Shown here piece by piece: positions 1 through 11,700 of a DNA stretch of 64,000 bases. How positions within the stretch are numbered: the first letter of the stretch is position 1; every line of letters begins with the position of its first letter. The stretch is from contig NC_091292.1 of assembly GCF_038502225.1 (NCBI RefSeq), positions 101,782,664 through 101,846,663 on the forward strand, read 5' to 3'. The notes beneath the pieces were generated by a model. That model searched no databases and had not been told where the DNA came from. It was given only the letters and a program-made list of their open reading frames with translations. Position numbers and translations under genes: made by a program. The DNA comes from Cherax quadricarinatus (lineage: Eukaryota; Arthropoda; Malacostraca; Decapoda; Parastacidae).

Positions 1-297
1 ACTGGTATTGGTAAAAAATGTCACCAAATGTAATTAGAAACTTCACTAAACTTATTTTGTACACTATATGAATCCATTAAATTGCATACAATTATTACCT
101 TGAGCTTTATTAAATGTAGTACCTAAGAATAAAAAAATACACTGCTAGGAATTTTGTAGACACCAGTTTCTTCATCTATGTTATGGTGATTATTTTTCTA
201 CCTAGTAAAGTCACAACTAGTAGAAGAGATGACAATGGACTTGTCAGCAGATGGGTCTTGGTATCACAATACATGATTTTTTTTTTTTTTTGTACAT

Positions 298-600
298 TCA
301 TGGACAAAGTTCTTTGTCTCTGGATACCTCAGTGCACCAGCCATCTTTTTCCTAACTTCCCTTCTGAGAAGACCTTTCTAAATAATTTCTTCAGCATTTC
401 ATAGACTTCCTTCTTCAGTCAGATTCCCTGGTCTTTTACTGTCATCTCTCTCCTGATGTTGCTGTGAAACTGTTTTGGCTCTGTCTTGGCCTTAGTTGTT
501 ATGTCACTCTCAAATTGTCACATATCTTCTCTCTCCTCATATTTGCATATTCATTTCTGGCTAATCTGGTAACTTCTCTGTTTTCATCTATCCTTTGTTT
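298..600 (-). mobile_element. Degraded LINE fragments, antisense
   Basis: 298-345 resembles the reverse complement of the RTE segment around the LRSLWRQ codons. The reverse strand of about 345-600 has scattered patterns like the linker between endonuclease and RT in CR1/L2-type LINEs. It is heavily decayed, and the assignment is tentative. Confidence 0.3.
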
Positions 601-890
601 CTGTAGTGATGGTGGTTGTGTGTGTGGTAGCCTGGTCTATGGCCGGCCTCCAAGAGTAGAAAAACTTTCAGAACTCATCAGAGGTGAAGGTAAGGTATGC
701 AGCTACTAGTAAACATTGACCTGCCTCTCACCTTACCACATGTTCTTGTCTAGATAGGCAACCCTGTTCATAATAACAAGGCATTCAACCCCCTTAAAAT
801 AAAAAGGTCAAGCAAATACATGCACAGTTATCACCCAGAGTTTTATATTAATTTTTTCAACACACTGGCCTTCTCCCAGCAAGGTTAAAT

Positions 891-2097
891 TTATTTATTA
901 TCACACCGGCCGATTCCCACCAAGGCAGGGTGGCCCGAAAAAGAAAAACTTTCACCATCATTCACTCCATCACTGTCTTGCCAGAAGGGTGCTTTACACT
1001 ACAGTTTTTAAACTGCAACATTAACACCCCTCCTTCAGAGTGCAGGCACTGTACTTCCCATCTCCAGGACTCAAGTCCGGCCTGCCGGTTTCCCTGAATC
1101 CCTTCATAAATGTTACTTTGCTCACACTCCAACAGCACGTCAAGTATTAAAAACCATTTGTCTCCATTCACTCCTATCAAACACGCTCAAGCATGCCTGC
1201 TGGAAGTCCAAGCCCCTCGCACACAAAACCTCCTTTACCCCCTCCCTCCAACCCTTCCTAGGCCGACCCCTACCCCGCCTTCCTTCCACTACAGACTGAT
1301 ACACTCTTGAAGTCATTCTGTTTCGCTCCATTCTCTCTACATGTCCGAACCACCTCAACAACCCTTCCTCAGCCCTCTGGACAACAGTTTTGGTAATCCC
1401 GCACCTCCTCCTAACTTCCAAACTACGAATTCTCTGCATTATATTCACACCACACATTGCCCTCAGACATGACATCTCAACTGCCTCCAGCCTTCTCCTC
1501 GCTGCAACATTCATCACCCACGCTTCACACCCATATAAGAGCGTTGGTAAAACTATACTCTCATACATTCCCCTCTTTGCCTCCAAGGACAAAGTTCTTT
1601 GTCTCCACAGACTCCTAAGAACTTTGTCCTTGGAGGCAAAGAGGGGAATGTATGAGAGTATAGTTTTACCAACGCTCTTATATGGGTGTGAAGCGTGGGT
1701 GATGAATGTTGCAGCGAGGAGAAGGCTGGAGGCAGTTGAGATGTCATGTCTGAGGGCAATGTGTGGTGTGAATATAATGCAGAGAATTCGTAGTTTGGAA
1801 GTTAGGAGGAGGTGCGGGATTACCAAAACTGTTGTCCAGAGGGCTGAGGAAGGGTTGTTGAGGTGGTTCGGACATGTAGAGAGAATGGAGCGAAACAGAA
1901 TGACTTCAAGAGTGTATCAGTCTGTAGTGGAAGGAAGGCGGGGTAGGGGTCGGCCTAGGAAGGGTTGGAGGGAGGGGGTAAAGGAGGTTTTGTGTGCGAG
2001 GGGCTTGGACTTCCAGCAGGCATGCTTGAGCGTGTTTGATAGGAGTGAATGGAGACAAATGGTTTTTAATACTTGACGTGCTGTTGGAGTGTGAGCA
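891..2097. mobile_element. Palindromic (foldback) RTE-like LINE insertion with 10-bp target duplication
   Basis: 891-1619 is the 3' end of an RTE-like LINE in antisense: tail, 3' UTR and C-terminal coding. 1620-2100 repeats the coding part in the opposite orientation. Arms 1116-1596 and 1620-2100 are both 481 bp with a 23-bp spacer and share private variants, so they look essentially identical. The whole unit is flanked by aaggttaaat (881-890 and 2098-2107). The 3' UTR at 891-1115 is not duplicated. Confidence 0.85.
1140..2076. pseudogene. RTE-like LINE C-terminal coding, mirrored on both strands
   Basis: Both strands carry a 228-codon open frame (1390-2076 on +, 1140-1826 on -). Both end in the same C-terminal LINE segment, [17 protein letters not shown]...[10 protein letters not shown]...GRGRPRKGW. 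This is a downstream domain typical of RTE-like LINE proteins. The N-terminal part of each frame is reverse-strand read-through of the other arm, so neither is a real protein. No RT catalytic motifs are present. Confidence 0.8.
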
Positions 2098-2264
2098 AAG
2101 GTTAAATGTGGTTTTAAAATTCAGTGGAATTTCTTCACATCACTGCATCATTTTCGTGTGTATCCGAGTTTTTTTTTTTTTTTTAATTGGAAATCCATTT
2201 ACCAGAATTTAGCCAAAATTGCTCAGAATTTGGACAGTGAATAACAGGGATAAAAAAAAACGTG

Positions 2265-2402
2265 TTTCTCTCAACATACCGGCCATATCCCAACGAGGCA
2301 AGGTGGCCCAAAAAGAAAAACACAAGTTTCTCTTTTTAAATTTAGTGATATATACAGGAAAAGGGGTTACTAACCACTTGCTCCCATATAAAAAATATCT
2401 GG
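2265..2402 (-). mobile_element. SINE family S, 5'-truncated, antisense
   Basis: It begins with the reverse of the shared tail (accggccatatcccaacgag...) and continues through the conserved ...ttactaaccacttgctccc segment. Only the 3' portion of the family is present. Confidence 0.7.
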
Positions 2403-2587
2403 CAAAATATTAAACCCTGATAAATATACCGTATAATAGTTGAACAGTTAGAAAAATACTTGAACATAATAAATTAGTATGTACTAATGAAGAAATTATT
2501 ATAAGTAAGATACCAGTTGATCACTAATGGAGCATGAATTGTAATAAATTTGAAAAATGAGTTTAGTTACTGTGTTGTATTTTGCAG

Positions 2588-2754
2588 GTACCACAAATGT
2601 TGCTTCAAGAAGCATCATCCCTGGGGAAGCCATGTCGTATTTTTTGTACACAACCACGAAGGATCTCTGCACTGACCATCGCAGAAAGAGTGGCAGCAGA
2701 AAGAGGCGAGAAAGTTGGGTATACTGTTGGCTACCAGATTAGATTGGAAAGCAA
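2588..2754 (+). CDS. YTHDC2: YTHDC2 exon with helicase motif Ia
   Basis: Acceptor ttttgcag ends at 2587 and the donor gtaagt starts at 2755. The frame reads VPQMLLQEA... and contains [10 protein letters not shown] (motif Ia), AERVAAERG and VGYQIRLES. It ends in phase 2 (aa|). The exon with GETGSGKTTQ that must precede it is not visible between 1 and 2587. Confidence 0.95.
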
Positions 2755-5700
2755 GTAAGTAATTGTTGTAGTAGCTTATTGTTTTTTACATTTTATGTAC
2801 AAAAATTTTAATGCCAGCCTGGCAACATGTAGCGGGACATCACAAATTTCCTTAAGCTTCTAGTTGTGTGGTGGACAGACATGCATCTGTGGTCTCCTTG
2901 CGCCATGTGGTTTTGAGTGAGTTTATTAGACGTTTTTAGCTATGGACAAATAAAGATGGACAGTTGCACAGGTTGTTGGATTATATAAGGCAGGTCATCA
3001 AATGATGGAAATACAAAGTAGAAGTCATTAGCATGTGTGAGTGCTTAGGGAGGAACTGGTTGCCAGGTCCATGACAACAGTGTTGATAACCTGCTTACAC
3101 CACAGGCATGTCAAAGGAAGCCTAGACAAATATTTCCATGTACATTAACCCTTTGACTGTTTTCGACGTATAAATACGTCTTACGAGCCAATGTTTCTGA
3201 CGTATATATACTCAATAATTCTAGCGGCTTCAAATCAAGCGGGAGAAAGCTGGTAGGCCCACATGTGAGAGAATGGGTCTGTGTGGTCAGTGTGCACCAC
3301 ATAAAAAAAATCCTGCAGCACACATTGCGTAATGAGAAAAAAAAAAACGATCGTTTTTTTTGGAATAAAACGCCGACTTTGAGGTTTATTTTCGTATAGT
3401 ATTTATCGTTGTATTCGCGTTTTCATGGTCTTAGGTGATAAAATGGAAAACATATTACAGAAATAGAGATGATTTTCATTACTTTGACGATGAAAACGAC
3501 CTTGAAACTGATCTCAAAGTAGCGGAAATGTTCGATTTTTACCAATGTTCAGGAGTAAATAAATCACACCACACGTCCAATACACGTCAACTGGGGAGTC
3601 TAATATTCTTTCACTAGTGCACTGATATTATTTATACCATTTTTACAATAATGCAGTAGTCTGCATAACAGTAAATTTTGTATTTTTTGTATGAATAAAA
3701 AATCAAAATAGAAAGCAATAATAATATAAGAGGGGCCTAGAGATATGACTAATGAACAGAGCATATGTTATTTTAGTGCCACGAATGTCTACCTTGTTTA
3801 TTCTGGACCCTATTTTGAAATTGGCATCTTTTTTAGTTTGTGTGAAATTGGCCAAATTGCCAATTTCTGACCACCATATTGGGTAGTCCAAATTAGTAAA
3901 TGGGAGGTTTCTTGTACTGAGCTGATAGATAAAATGGAGTTCTAAAGAAATAGCTATGAGTTTGGTCAACTGGAGCAATGGAATTGGCTGAAAATAGGGC
4001 TCAAAGTCGGCGAAATCGCCGATACGCATATGTCGCCGAGACCACTAACTTTGCGGGAGCATAATTCCATGAGTTTTCGACCAAATTTCGAACTTTTGGT
4101 GTCATTACCATCGGGAAAAGATTCTCTATCATTTCATAAGAAAAAATAATTTTTTTTTTTTTTTTCAAAAATTGAGCGACATAGAATGACAGTTTCAGAA
4201 AGGGGCCTGAAACAGTCAAAGGGTTAATACTCTGTTACAGTTAATATATGCGAGGACATTTGTCTAGGCTTCCCTAGACATGCAACCAGTTCCTCACTGA
4301 ATGCTTACACATACCAGTTGTACCACTGTTTCCTTCATTTGATGGCCTATCTTATGTAATCCCGTGATCTGTGCAATTGTCTCCTGTGTCTGCAACTCAT
4401 TCTTGCCCATTCATCTATAGCCAAACTCAGCACTCCAGACCCCACATTACAAGGAGACCACAGACACATATCCATCGACCACACAGGCTTAGAAGGCACC
4501 GAGCATGCTGCCAACATTAGCCTTAGGGAATCCCTCGATGTCCCACTTCAAGTTGCCAGGTGAGCATTAAATTTTGTTGCACCAAAATATTTAATAAGGT
4601 CAAGTGTTATTTCAACATTACCAGATACCTCCACCCAGCATACTTGAGTGGTGGGCACTGCACTTGTACTCTTGGGAAATAGTTCTGAGGTATAAACACT
4701 GGTTGGTAATTATGAGGCTTTCATCCTGTCAGTGTTGAAAATAGGTTAAATGTTAAATCAGTACTGTATAGTACTGTGTGACTAGTTAATGGTCCAAGTC
4801 AGGCCGAAACATCATAAGTTTCATTTTCCTGTGTAATGGTTATTTGTGTATTGTTCCAGTCATGATATTGTGCCTTTTTATTCAGTACTGTGACAGCTTT
4901 ATGTAGGATTGCTGCAGTACAGTATTTAAATGTGTGGGGAACCTCACCACTTCCTCTATGTTCATATTTTTTTCTGTGATAGAGCATCTCAGCTGGTATG
5001 AAAAATTAAATGTAAAATAATTAAACTTGTATGGAGTTTGGATCATGCTTTCCTTGAACAGTAGTCATGCAGACAAATGAAATCATGTAATACATCGCAG
5101 TGTGTATAATTTGTAAAAAGTCTGGGCTGAATGGTACTGCCCTTGATACTGGCCATGTAGTCAGAAACTGTAAGGCTGGAGGTGATGCCCTGGTAGTCAG
5201 TAAATGTGGGGCTGATAGTGCTGTCCTGGGAGACAGTAATGGTGAAGCTGGAGGTGCTGTCCTGGGAGACAGTAATGGTGAAGCTGGAGGTGCTGTCCTG
5301 GGAGACAGTAATGGTGAAGCTGGAGGTGCTGTCCTGGGAGACAGTAATGATGAAGCTGGAGATTTTGTCCACGTAGTTGGGAATTTTACGCAGGAAGGAA
5401 TACATATAAATGACCTCATAGGGGACAGGAGCCGTAGTGGGGAAACAAGTGTAGTCAAAGATAAGATAAAACCAATATTGCAAACTAGAAATACCACAGG
5501 AAATAGCAAACAAGAGGACTCCACTAGCAATAGTGAGGATATATTACCAAAAACAACTGGTGGGAGCTCCATTGTTGGTGCTAGGGAGGATAGGAATAAG
5601 ACAGGTAAACATGCACCAACAGGGAATACAGTCACAGAAACCCAAGGCAAACGGAAACCATGCCTGTGCACATACTATGTACTTGGTATCTGCAGGCATG

Positions 5701-8700
5701 GGAAATCTGGAAAAACAGACGGGACGTGCAACTATGACCACCCTAGAAAATGCTGTGCCCATATGACAACAGGAAAATGCAAACTCCCTTCCTGTAAGCT
5801 TTTTCACCCTGAAATGTGTAACTCTTCAGTACAGGAAAGACTATGCTATAACTTAAATTGCCAGGCACACCATCTAAAGGGGACAAAAAGATACAAAACA
5901 TCCAGGCCATGGGAAAACCTGGGTAGCCGCAGCCACTCAAGAGGGAGAGGTTTTTTAGTGCCAGGAAGGAAAAAAACTGGCAGGAAATGGCAGAAATCGT
6001 ACACCAAATCCAGTCATTCCTGGAGTGGAACCACAGTCGATGGCCTCCACTCCAAACCAACAGATACAGATACTAATGCCGGAAAAAAAATCCCCCCCCC
6101 CCCAGTACCAACAATACCACCAGTCCGATGACATTCTTCTTTGCAAATATACAGGGTCTAAAGCCAGCAACAAACAACAAAATACCTTTCATCCGTGGAC
6201 TGCTTGCAGAGGCAAAGGCAATGTTCGCGGCTTTCACTGAGACCCACATAAAGGATCACTTGGACAACGAAATATGGATCCCAGGTTACAACCTATACAG
6301 ATGTGACAGAGTGAACAGGCAAAAGGGGGGAGGGGGGGTTGGCCTGTACATTGCAGAGTCACTTGTTTGCACAGAACTGCTTAATGCCTCAAATGATGTA
6401 GTGGAAGTTTTAGCAGTAAAGGTCGAGAACCAAAACCTAGTCATTGTGGTAGTCTACAAGCCTCTGGATGCAACATCCCAGCAATTCCAGGAACAGCTGT
6501 TAAAAATTGACCACTGTCTGGAAAATCTTCCAGCTCCTGCACCCAACATCTTGCTCCTGGGGGATTTCAACTTAAGGCACTTAAAATGGAGGAATATAGC
6601 AAATAATATTGTTGCAGTAATAACACCAGTAGGTAAAATGAAAGGGGGTAAGGCAGCCGGGATTGATGGGATAAAGATAGAAACGTTAAAAGCAGGTGGG
6701 GATATAGTTTTGGAGTGGTTGGTGCAATTATTTAATAAATGTATGGAAGAGGGTAAGGTACCTAGGGATTGGCAGAGAGCATGCATAGTTCCTTTGTATA
6801 AAGGCAAAGGAGATAAAAGAGAGTGCAAAAATTATAGGGGGATAAGTCTGCTGAGTATACCTGGTAAAGTGTATGGTAGAGTTATTATTGAAAGAATTAA
6901 GAGTAAGACGGAGAATAGGATAGCAGATGAACAAGGAGGCTTTAGGAAAGGTAGGGGGTGTGTGGACCAGGTGTTTACAGTGAAACATATAAGTGAACAG
7001 TATTTAGATAAGGCTAAAGAGGTCTTCGTGGCATTTATGGATTTGGAAAAGGCGTATGACAGGGTGGATAGGGGGGCAATGTGGCAGATGTTGCAAGTGT
7101 ATGGTGTAGGAGGTAGGTTACTGAAAGCAGTGAAGAGTTTTTACGAGGATAGTGAGGCTCAAGTTAGAGTATGTAGGAAAGAGGGAAATTATTTCCCAGT
7201 AAAAGTAGGCCTTAGACAAGGATGTGTGATGTCACCGTGGTTGTTTAATATATTTATAGATGGGGTTGTAAGAGAAGTAAATGCGAGGGTCTTGACAAGA
7301 GGCGTGGAGTTAAAAGATAAAGAATCACACACAAAGTGGGAGTTGTCACAGCTGCTCTTTGCTGATGACACTGTGCTCTTGGGAGATTCTGAAGAGAAGT
7401 TGCAGAGATTGGTGGATGAATTTGGTAGGGTGTGCAAAAGAAGAAAATTAAAGGTGAATACAGGAAAGAGTAAGGTTATGAGGATAACAAAAAGATTAGG
7501 TGATGAAAGATTGAATATCAGATTGGAGGGAGAGAGTATGGAGGAGGTGAATATATTCAGATATTTGGGAGTGGACATGTCAGCGGATGGGTCTATGAAA
7601 GATGAGGTGAATCATAGAATTGATGAGGGAAAAAGAGTGAGTGGTGCACTTAGGAGTCTGTGGAGACAAAGAACTTTGTCCTTGGAGGCAAAGAGGGGAA
7701 TGTATGAGAGTATAGTTTTACCAATGCTCTTATATGGGTGTGAAGCATGGGTGATGAATGTTGCAGCGAGGAGAAGGCTGGAGGCAGTGGAGATGTCATG
7801 TCTGAGGGCAATGTGTGGTGTGAATATAATGCAGAGAATTCGTAGTTTGGAAGTTAGGAGGAGGTGCGGGATTACCAAAACTGTTGTCCAGAGGGCTGAG
7901 GAAGGGTTGTTGAGGTGGTTCGGACATGTAGAGAGAATGGAGCGAAACAGAATGACTTCAAGAGTGTATCAGTCTGTAGTGGAAGGAAGGTGGGGTAGGG
8001 GTCGTGTGAGCAAAGTAACATTTATGAAGGGGTTCAGGGAAACCGGCAGGCCGGACTTGAGTCCTGGAGATGGGAAGTACAGTGCCTGCACTCTGAAGGA
8101 GGGGTGTTAATGTTGCAGTTTAAAAACTGTAGTGTAAAGCACCCTTCTGGCAAGACAGTGATGGAGTGAATGATGGTGAAAGTTTTTCTTTTTCGGGCCA
8201 CCCTGCCTTGGTGGGAATCGGCCAGTGTGATAATAAAAAAAAATAATAACACCAGGAGGCAGCTCTGATGAAAACTCACACTCACACGAGCTTTTAAATC
8301 TCTGCACAAAATTCAATTTAAACCAGCAAATAATAGAGCCTACTAGACTGGAGAATACACTAGACCTCATCTTCACTAACAATGATGATCTGATAAGAAA
8401 TGTCACCATATCAAAAACAATATACTCAGATCACAACATAATTGAGGTTCAGACATGTATGCGTGGAGCCCCAGACCGACATAATGAGATTAGTCACGAG
8501 GGAGCATTCACCAAATTCAACTTCAATAACAGAAACATAAAGTGGGACCAAGTAAACCAAGTCCTAACCGATATAAGCTGGGAAGATATACTAAGCAACA
8601 CAGACCAAAACTTATGCCTAGAACAGATTAACTTGGTGGCACTCGATGTATGTACAAGGCTTATTCCTCTAAGAAAAAGGAGGAGTAGATGTAAAATAGA

Positions 8701-11700
8701 AAGAGACAGGCGCTCCCTTTACAGACGATGGAAAAGAATAACAGAGCGGCTAAAAGAGGTAAATATATCTGAAATGCGTAGGGAGACACTGGTCAGAGAA
8801 ATAGCAAGCATCGAACTTAAGCTAAAGGAATCTTATAGGAGTCAGGAATCACGGGAAGAACTAAAAGCCATAAATGAAATCGAAAGAAACCCAAAGTATT
8901 TCTTCTCCTATGCCAAATCAAAGTCGAGAACAACGTCCAGTATTGGGCCCCTACTTAAACAAGATGGGTCCTACACAGACGACAGCAAGGAAATGAGTGA
9001 GCTACTCAAGTCCCAATATGACTCAGTTTTTAGCAAGCCGCTAACCAGACTGAGAGTCGAAGATCAAAATGAATTTTTTATGAGAGAGCCACAGAATTTG
9101 GTTAACACAAGCCTATCCAATGTTATCCTGACGCCAAATGACTTCGAACAGGCGATAAATGACATGCCCATGCACTCTGCCCCAGGGCCAGACTCATGGA
9201 ACTCCGTGTTCATCAAGAACTGCAAGAAGCCCCTATCATGAGCCTTTTCCATCCTATGGAGAGGGAGCATTTGGCACGGGGGTCGTCCCACAGTTACTAA
9301 AAACAACAGACATAGCCCCACTCCACAAAGGGGGCAGTAAAGCAACAGCAAAGAACTACAGACCGATAGCACTAACATCCCATATCATAAAAATCTTTGA
9401 AAGGGTCCTAAGAAGCAAGATCACCACCCATCTAGAAACCCATCAGTTACACAACCCAGGGCAACATGGGTTTAGAACAGGTAGCTCCTTTCTGTCTCAA
9501 CTATTGGATCACTACGACAAGGGCCTAGATGCACTAGAAGACAAAAAGAATGCAGATGTAATATATACCGACTTTGCAAAAGCCTTCGACAAGTGTGACC
9601 ATGGCGTAATAGCACACAAAATGCGTGCTAAAGGAATAACAGGAAAAGTCGGTCGATGGATCTATAATTTCCTCACTAACAGAACACAGAGAGTAGTCGT
9701 CAACAGAGTAAAGTCCGAGGCAGCTATGGTGAAAAGCTCTGTTCCACAAGGCACAGTACTCGCTCCCATCTTGTTCCTCATCCTCATATCCGACATAGAC
9801 AAGGATGTCAGCCACAGCACCGTGTCTTCCTTTGCAGATGACACCCAAATCTGCATGACAGTGTCTTCCATTGCAGACACTGCAAGGCTCCAGGCGGACA
9901 TCAACCAAATCTTTCAGTGGGCTGCAGAAAACAATATGAAGTTCAACGATGAGAAATTCCAATTACTCAGATATGGTAAACACGAGGAAATTAAATCTTC
10001 ATCAGAGTACAAAACAAATTCTGGCCACAAAATAGAGCGAAACACCAACGTCAAAGACCTGGGAGTGATCATGTCGGAGGATCTCACCTTCAAGGACCAT
10101 AACATTGTATCAATCGCATCTGCTAGAAAAATGACAGGATGGATAATGAGAACCTTCAAAACTAGGGAGGCCGAGCCCATGATGACACTCTTCAGGTCAC
10201 TTGTTCTATCTAGGCTGGAATATTGCTGCACACTAACAGCACCTTTCAAGGCAGGTGAAATTGCTGACCTAGAAAATGTACAGAGAACCTTCACGGCGCG
10301 CATAACGGAGATAAAACACCTCAATTACTGGGAGAGCTTGAGGTTCCTAAACCTGTATTCCCTGGAACGCAGGCGGGAGAGATACATGATTATATACACC
10401 TGGAAAATCCTAGAGGGACTAGTACCGAACTTGCACACGAAAATCACTCACTACGAAATCAAAAGACTTGGCAGACGATGCAACATCCCCCCAATGAAAA
10501 GCAGGGGTGTCTCTAGCACGTTAAGAGACCATACAGTAAGTGTCAGGGGCCCGAGACTGTTCAACTGCCTCCCAGCATGCATAAGGGGGATTACCAACAG
10601 ACCCCTGGCAGTCTTCAAGCTGGCACTGGACAAGCACCTAAAGTCGGTTCCTGACCAGCCGGGCTGTGGCTCGTACGTTGGTTTGCGTGCAGCCAACAGT
10701 AACAGCCTGGTTGATCAGGCTCTGATCCACCAGGAGGCCTGGTCACAGACCGGGCCGCGGGGGCGTTGACCCCCGGAACTCTCTCCAGGTAAACTCCAGG
10801 TATCAAAATGCATGTGACCACTTAAATTTGATATTTCTTAAGGTTTGAGGTTGTAACCAAGACTTATTAGGATTGTGGTACAAGTAATGCTAAATAGAGG
10901 AAATTAATTGTAGTACTTAAGGTGATGGCCATGAAATGTTATTTTGGAGTCTTGTAATGTTTGTTTTTCATCTAGATTATCGCCGAAGACACTGCTGACT
11001 TTTTGCACCAATGGTGTCCTCCTAAGAACACTTATGGGAGGAGATTCTTCTCTTGCCAGTGTGACACACAGTAAGTTTTGAGTTTCAGTTTTAAGTTGAA
11101 AATAAATACAATTACTTAATTCAAGTTCATACCTGTGTTATCTTCTGTACTGCCAAAAAGCTGGTATGCAAAACCTGATGTGACAAGGAATAAAACCATG
11201 ACCCATTACAAAATTATTAAAAAATTTTAATCCCAAAATGTGGATCACTCAGATTGCTTACAACAATCTGGCATGTGTCATGGTACCAAGTAAAATGTTT
11301 CACTTTAAATGAAAGATTATAAAAACAAGTTACAAGTCAAAATTTATGCTGGATGATATTGGTCCTCTAATTAGAACACTTAGTTACTTTCTGCATAAAG
11401 TTTCTATCACTTGGGATTTACTTCCCTCTTCTCCCTCAAGTAAATAGTTAACTATAGTTATGCTAACTTTTTATATGAAATTTTTATAGCAACTTTTCCT
11501 ATTTATCATCATATTTTCTTGACAGTTCTTGTGGATGAGGTCCATGAGAGAGACAGGTTCACAGACTTCCTTCTGATAGTGTTGAGAGACTGCCTCCCCA
11601 AGTTCCGCCATCTTAAACTTCTACTTATGTCGGCTGCACTAGATGTTAACCTCTATGCCAAATATTTTAACAACTGCCCAGTGATTGATGGTATGTAGTG

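Larger units (their letters stand above)
2800..4578. mobile_element. Foldback DNA element with ~315-bp imperfect inverted arms
   Basis: The left arm (about 2800-3131) and right arm (about 4258-4578) are reverse complements at a visibly imperfect level. Shared blocks include tgtggtctccttg, cctggcaac, ggaactggttgc and ggaagcctagacaaat. The outer ends read aattttaatgc on one side and its complement on the other. The loop contains a piggyBac-type MITE. I recognise no transposase. Confidence 0.7.
6128..10769 (+). pseudogene. CR1-like LINE ORF2 (endonuclease-reverse transcriptase), disrupted
   Basis: The APE endonuclease part has [17 protein letters not shown] and LLLGDFN before the RTE insertion; its SDHN motif follows at about 8428. 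RT motifs lie in 9159-10769: [13 protein letters not shown] near residue 136, [13 protein letters not shown] and FADD near residue 225. The region 8459-9241 holds the linker and RT start ([12 protein letters not shown]). Damage: RTE insertion at 6630-8243, an in-frame TGA at 9239-9241 and a one-base frameshift near 9271. The protein would nick DNA and copy the LINE RNA by target-primed reverse transcription. Confidence 0.85.
5060..10800 (+). mobile_element. Nearly complete CR1-like (Jockey superfamily) LINE, split by an RTE insertion
   Basis: Order seen: ORF1 with CCCH zinc fingers, ORF2 starting at an ATGA overlap, an APE-type endonuclease, RT and C-terminal region, then a 3' end with repeated ctccaggta units (about 10783-10801). 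An RTE copy at 6630-8243 interrupts the endonuclease. The 5' boundary is approximate. A TGA stop at 9239 and a frameshift near 9271 make this copy inactive. Clade placement is from motif style, not phylogeny. Confidence 0.8.

Noticed and set aside
610..694. Possible upstream YTHDC2 exon (acceptor tttctgtag, donor gtaagg, reading YGRPPRVEKLSELIRGEG)
   Set aside because: The peptide does not resemble the expected Walker A region (GETGSGKTTQ) or other YTHDC2 segments, and splice-like signals are common by chance.
1140..2076. Two 228-codon open frames with the same sequence on opposite strands, as real genes
   Set aside because: They arise from the palindrome; half of each is the antisense of the other arm.
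5021..5671. 216-codon - strand frame with Pro/Ala/Ser repeats
   Set aside because: It is the antisense shadow of the ORF1 tandem repeat.
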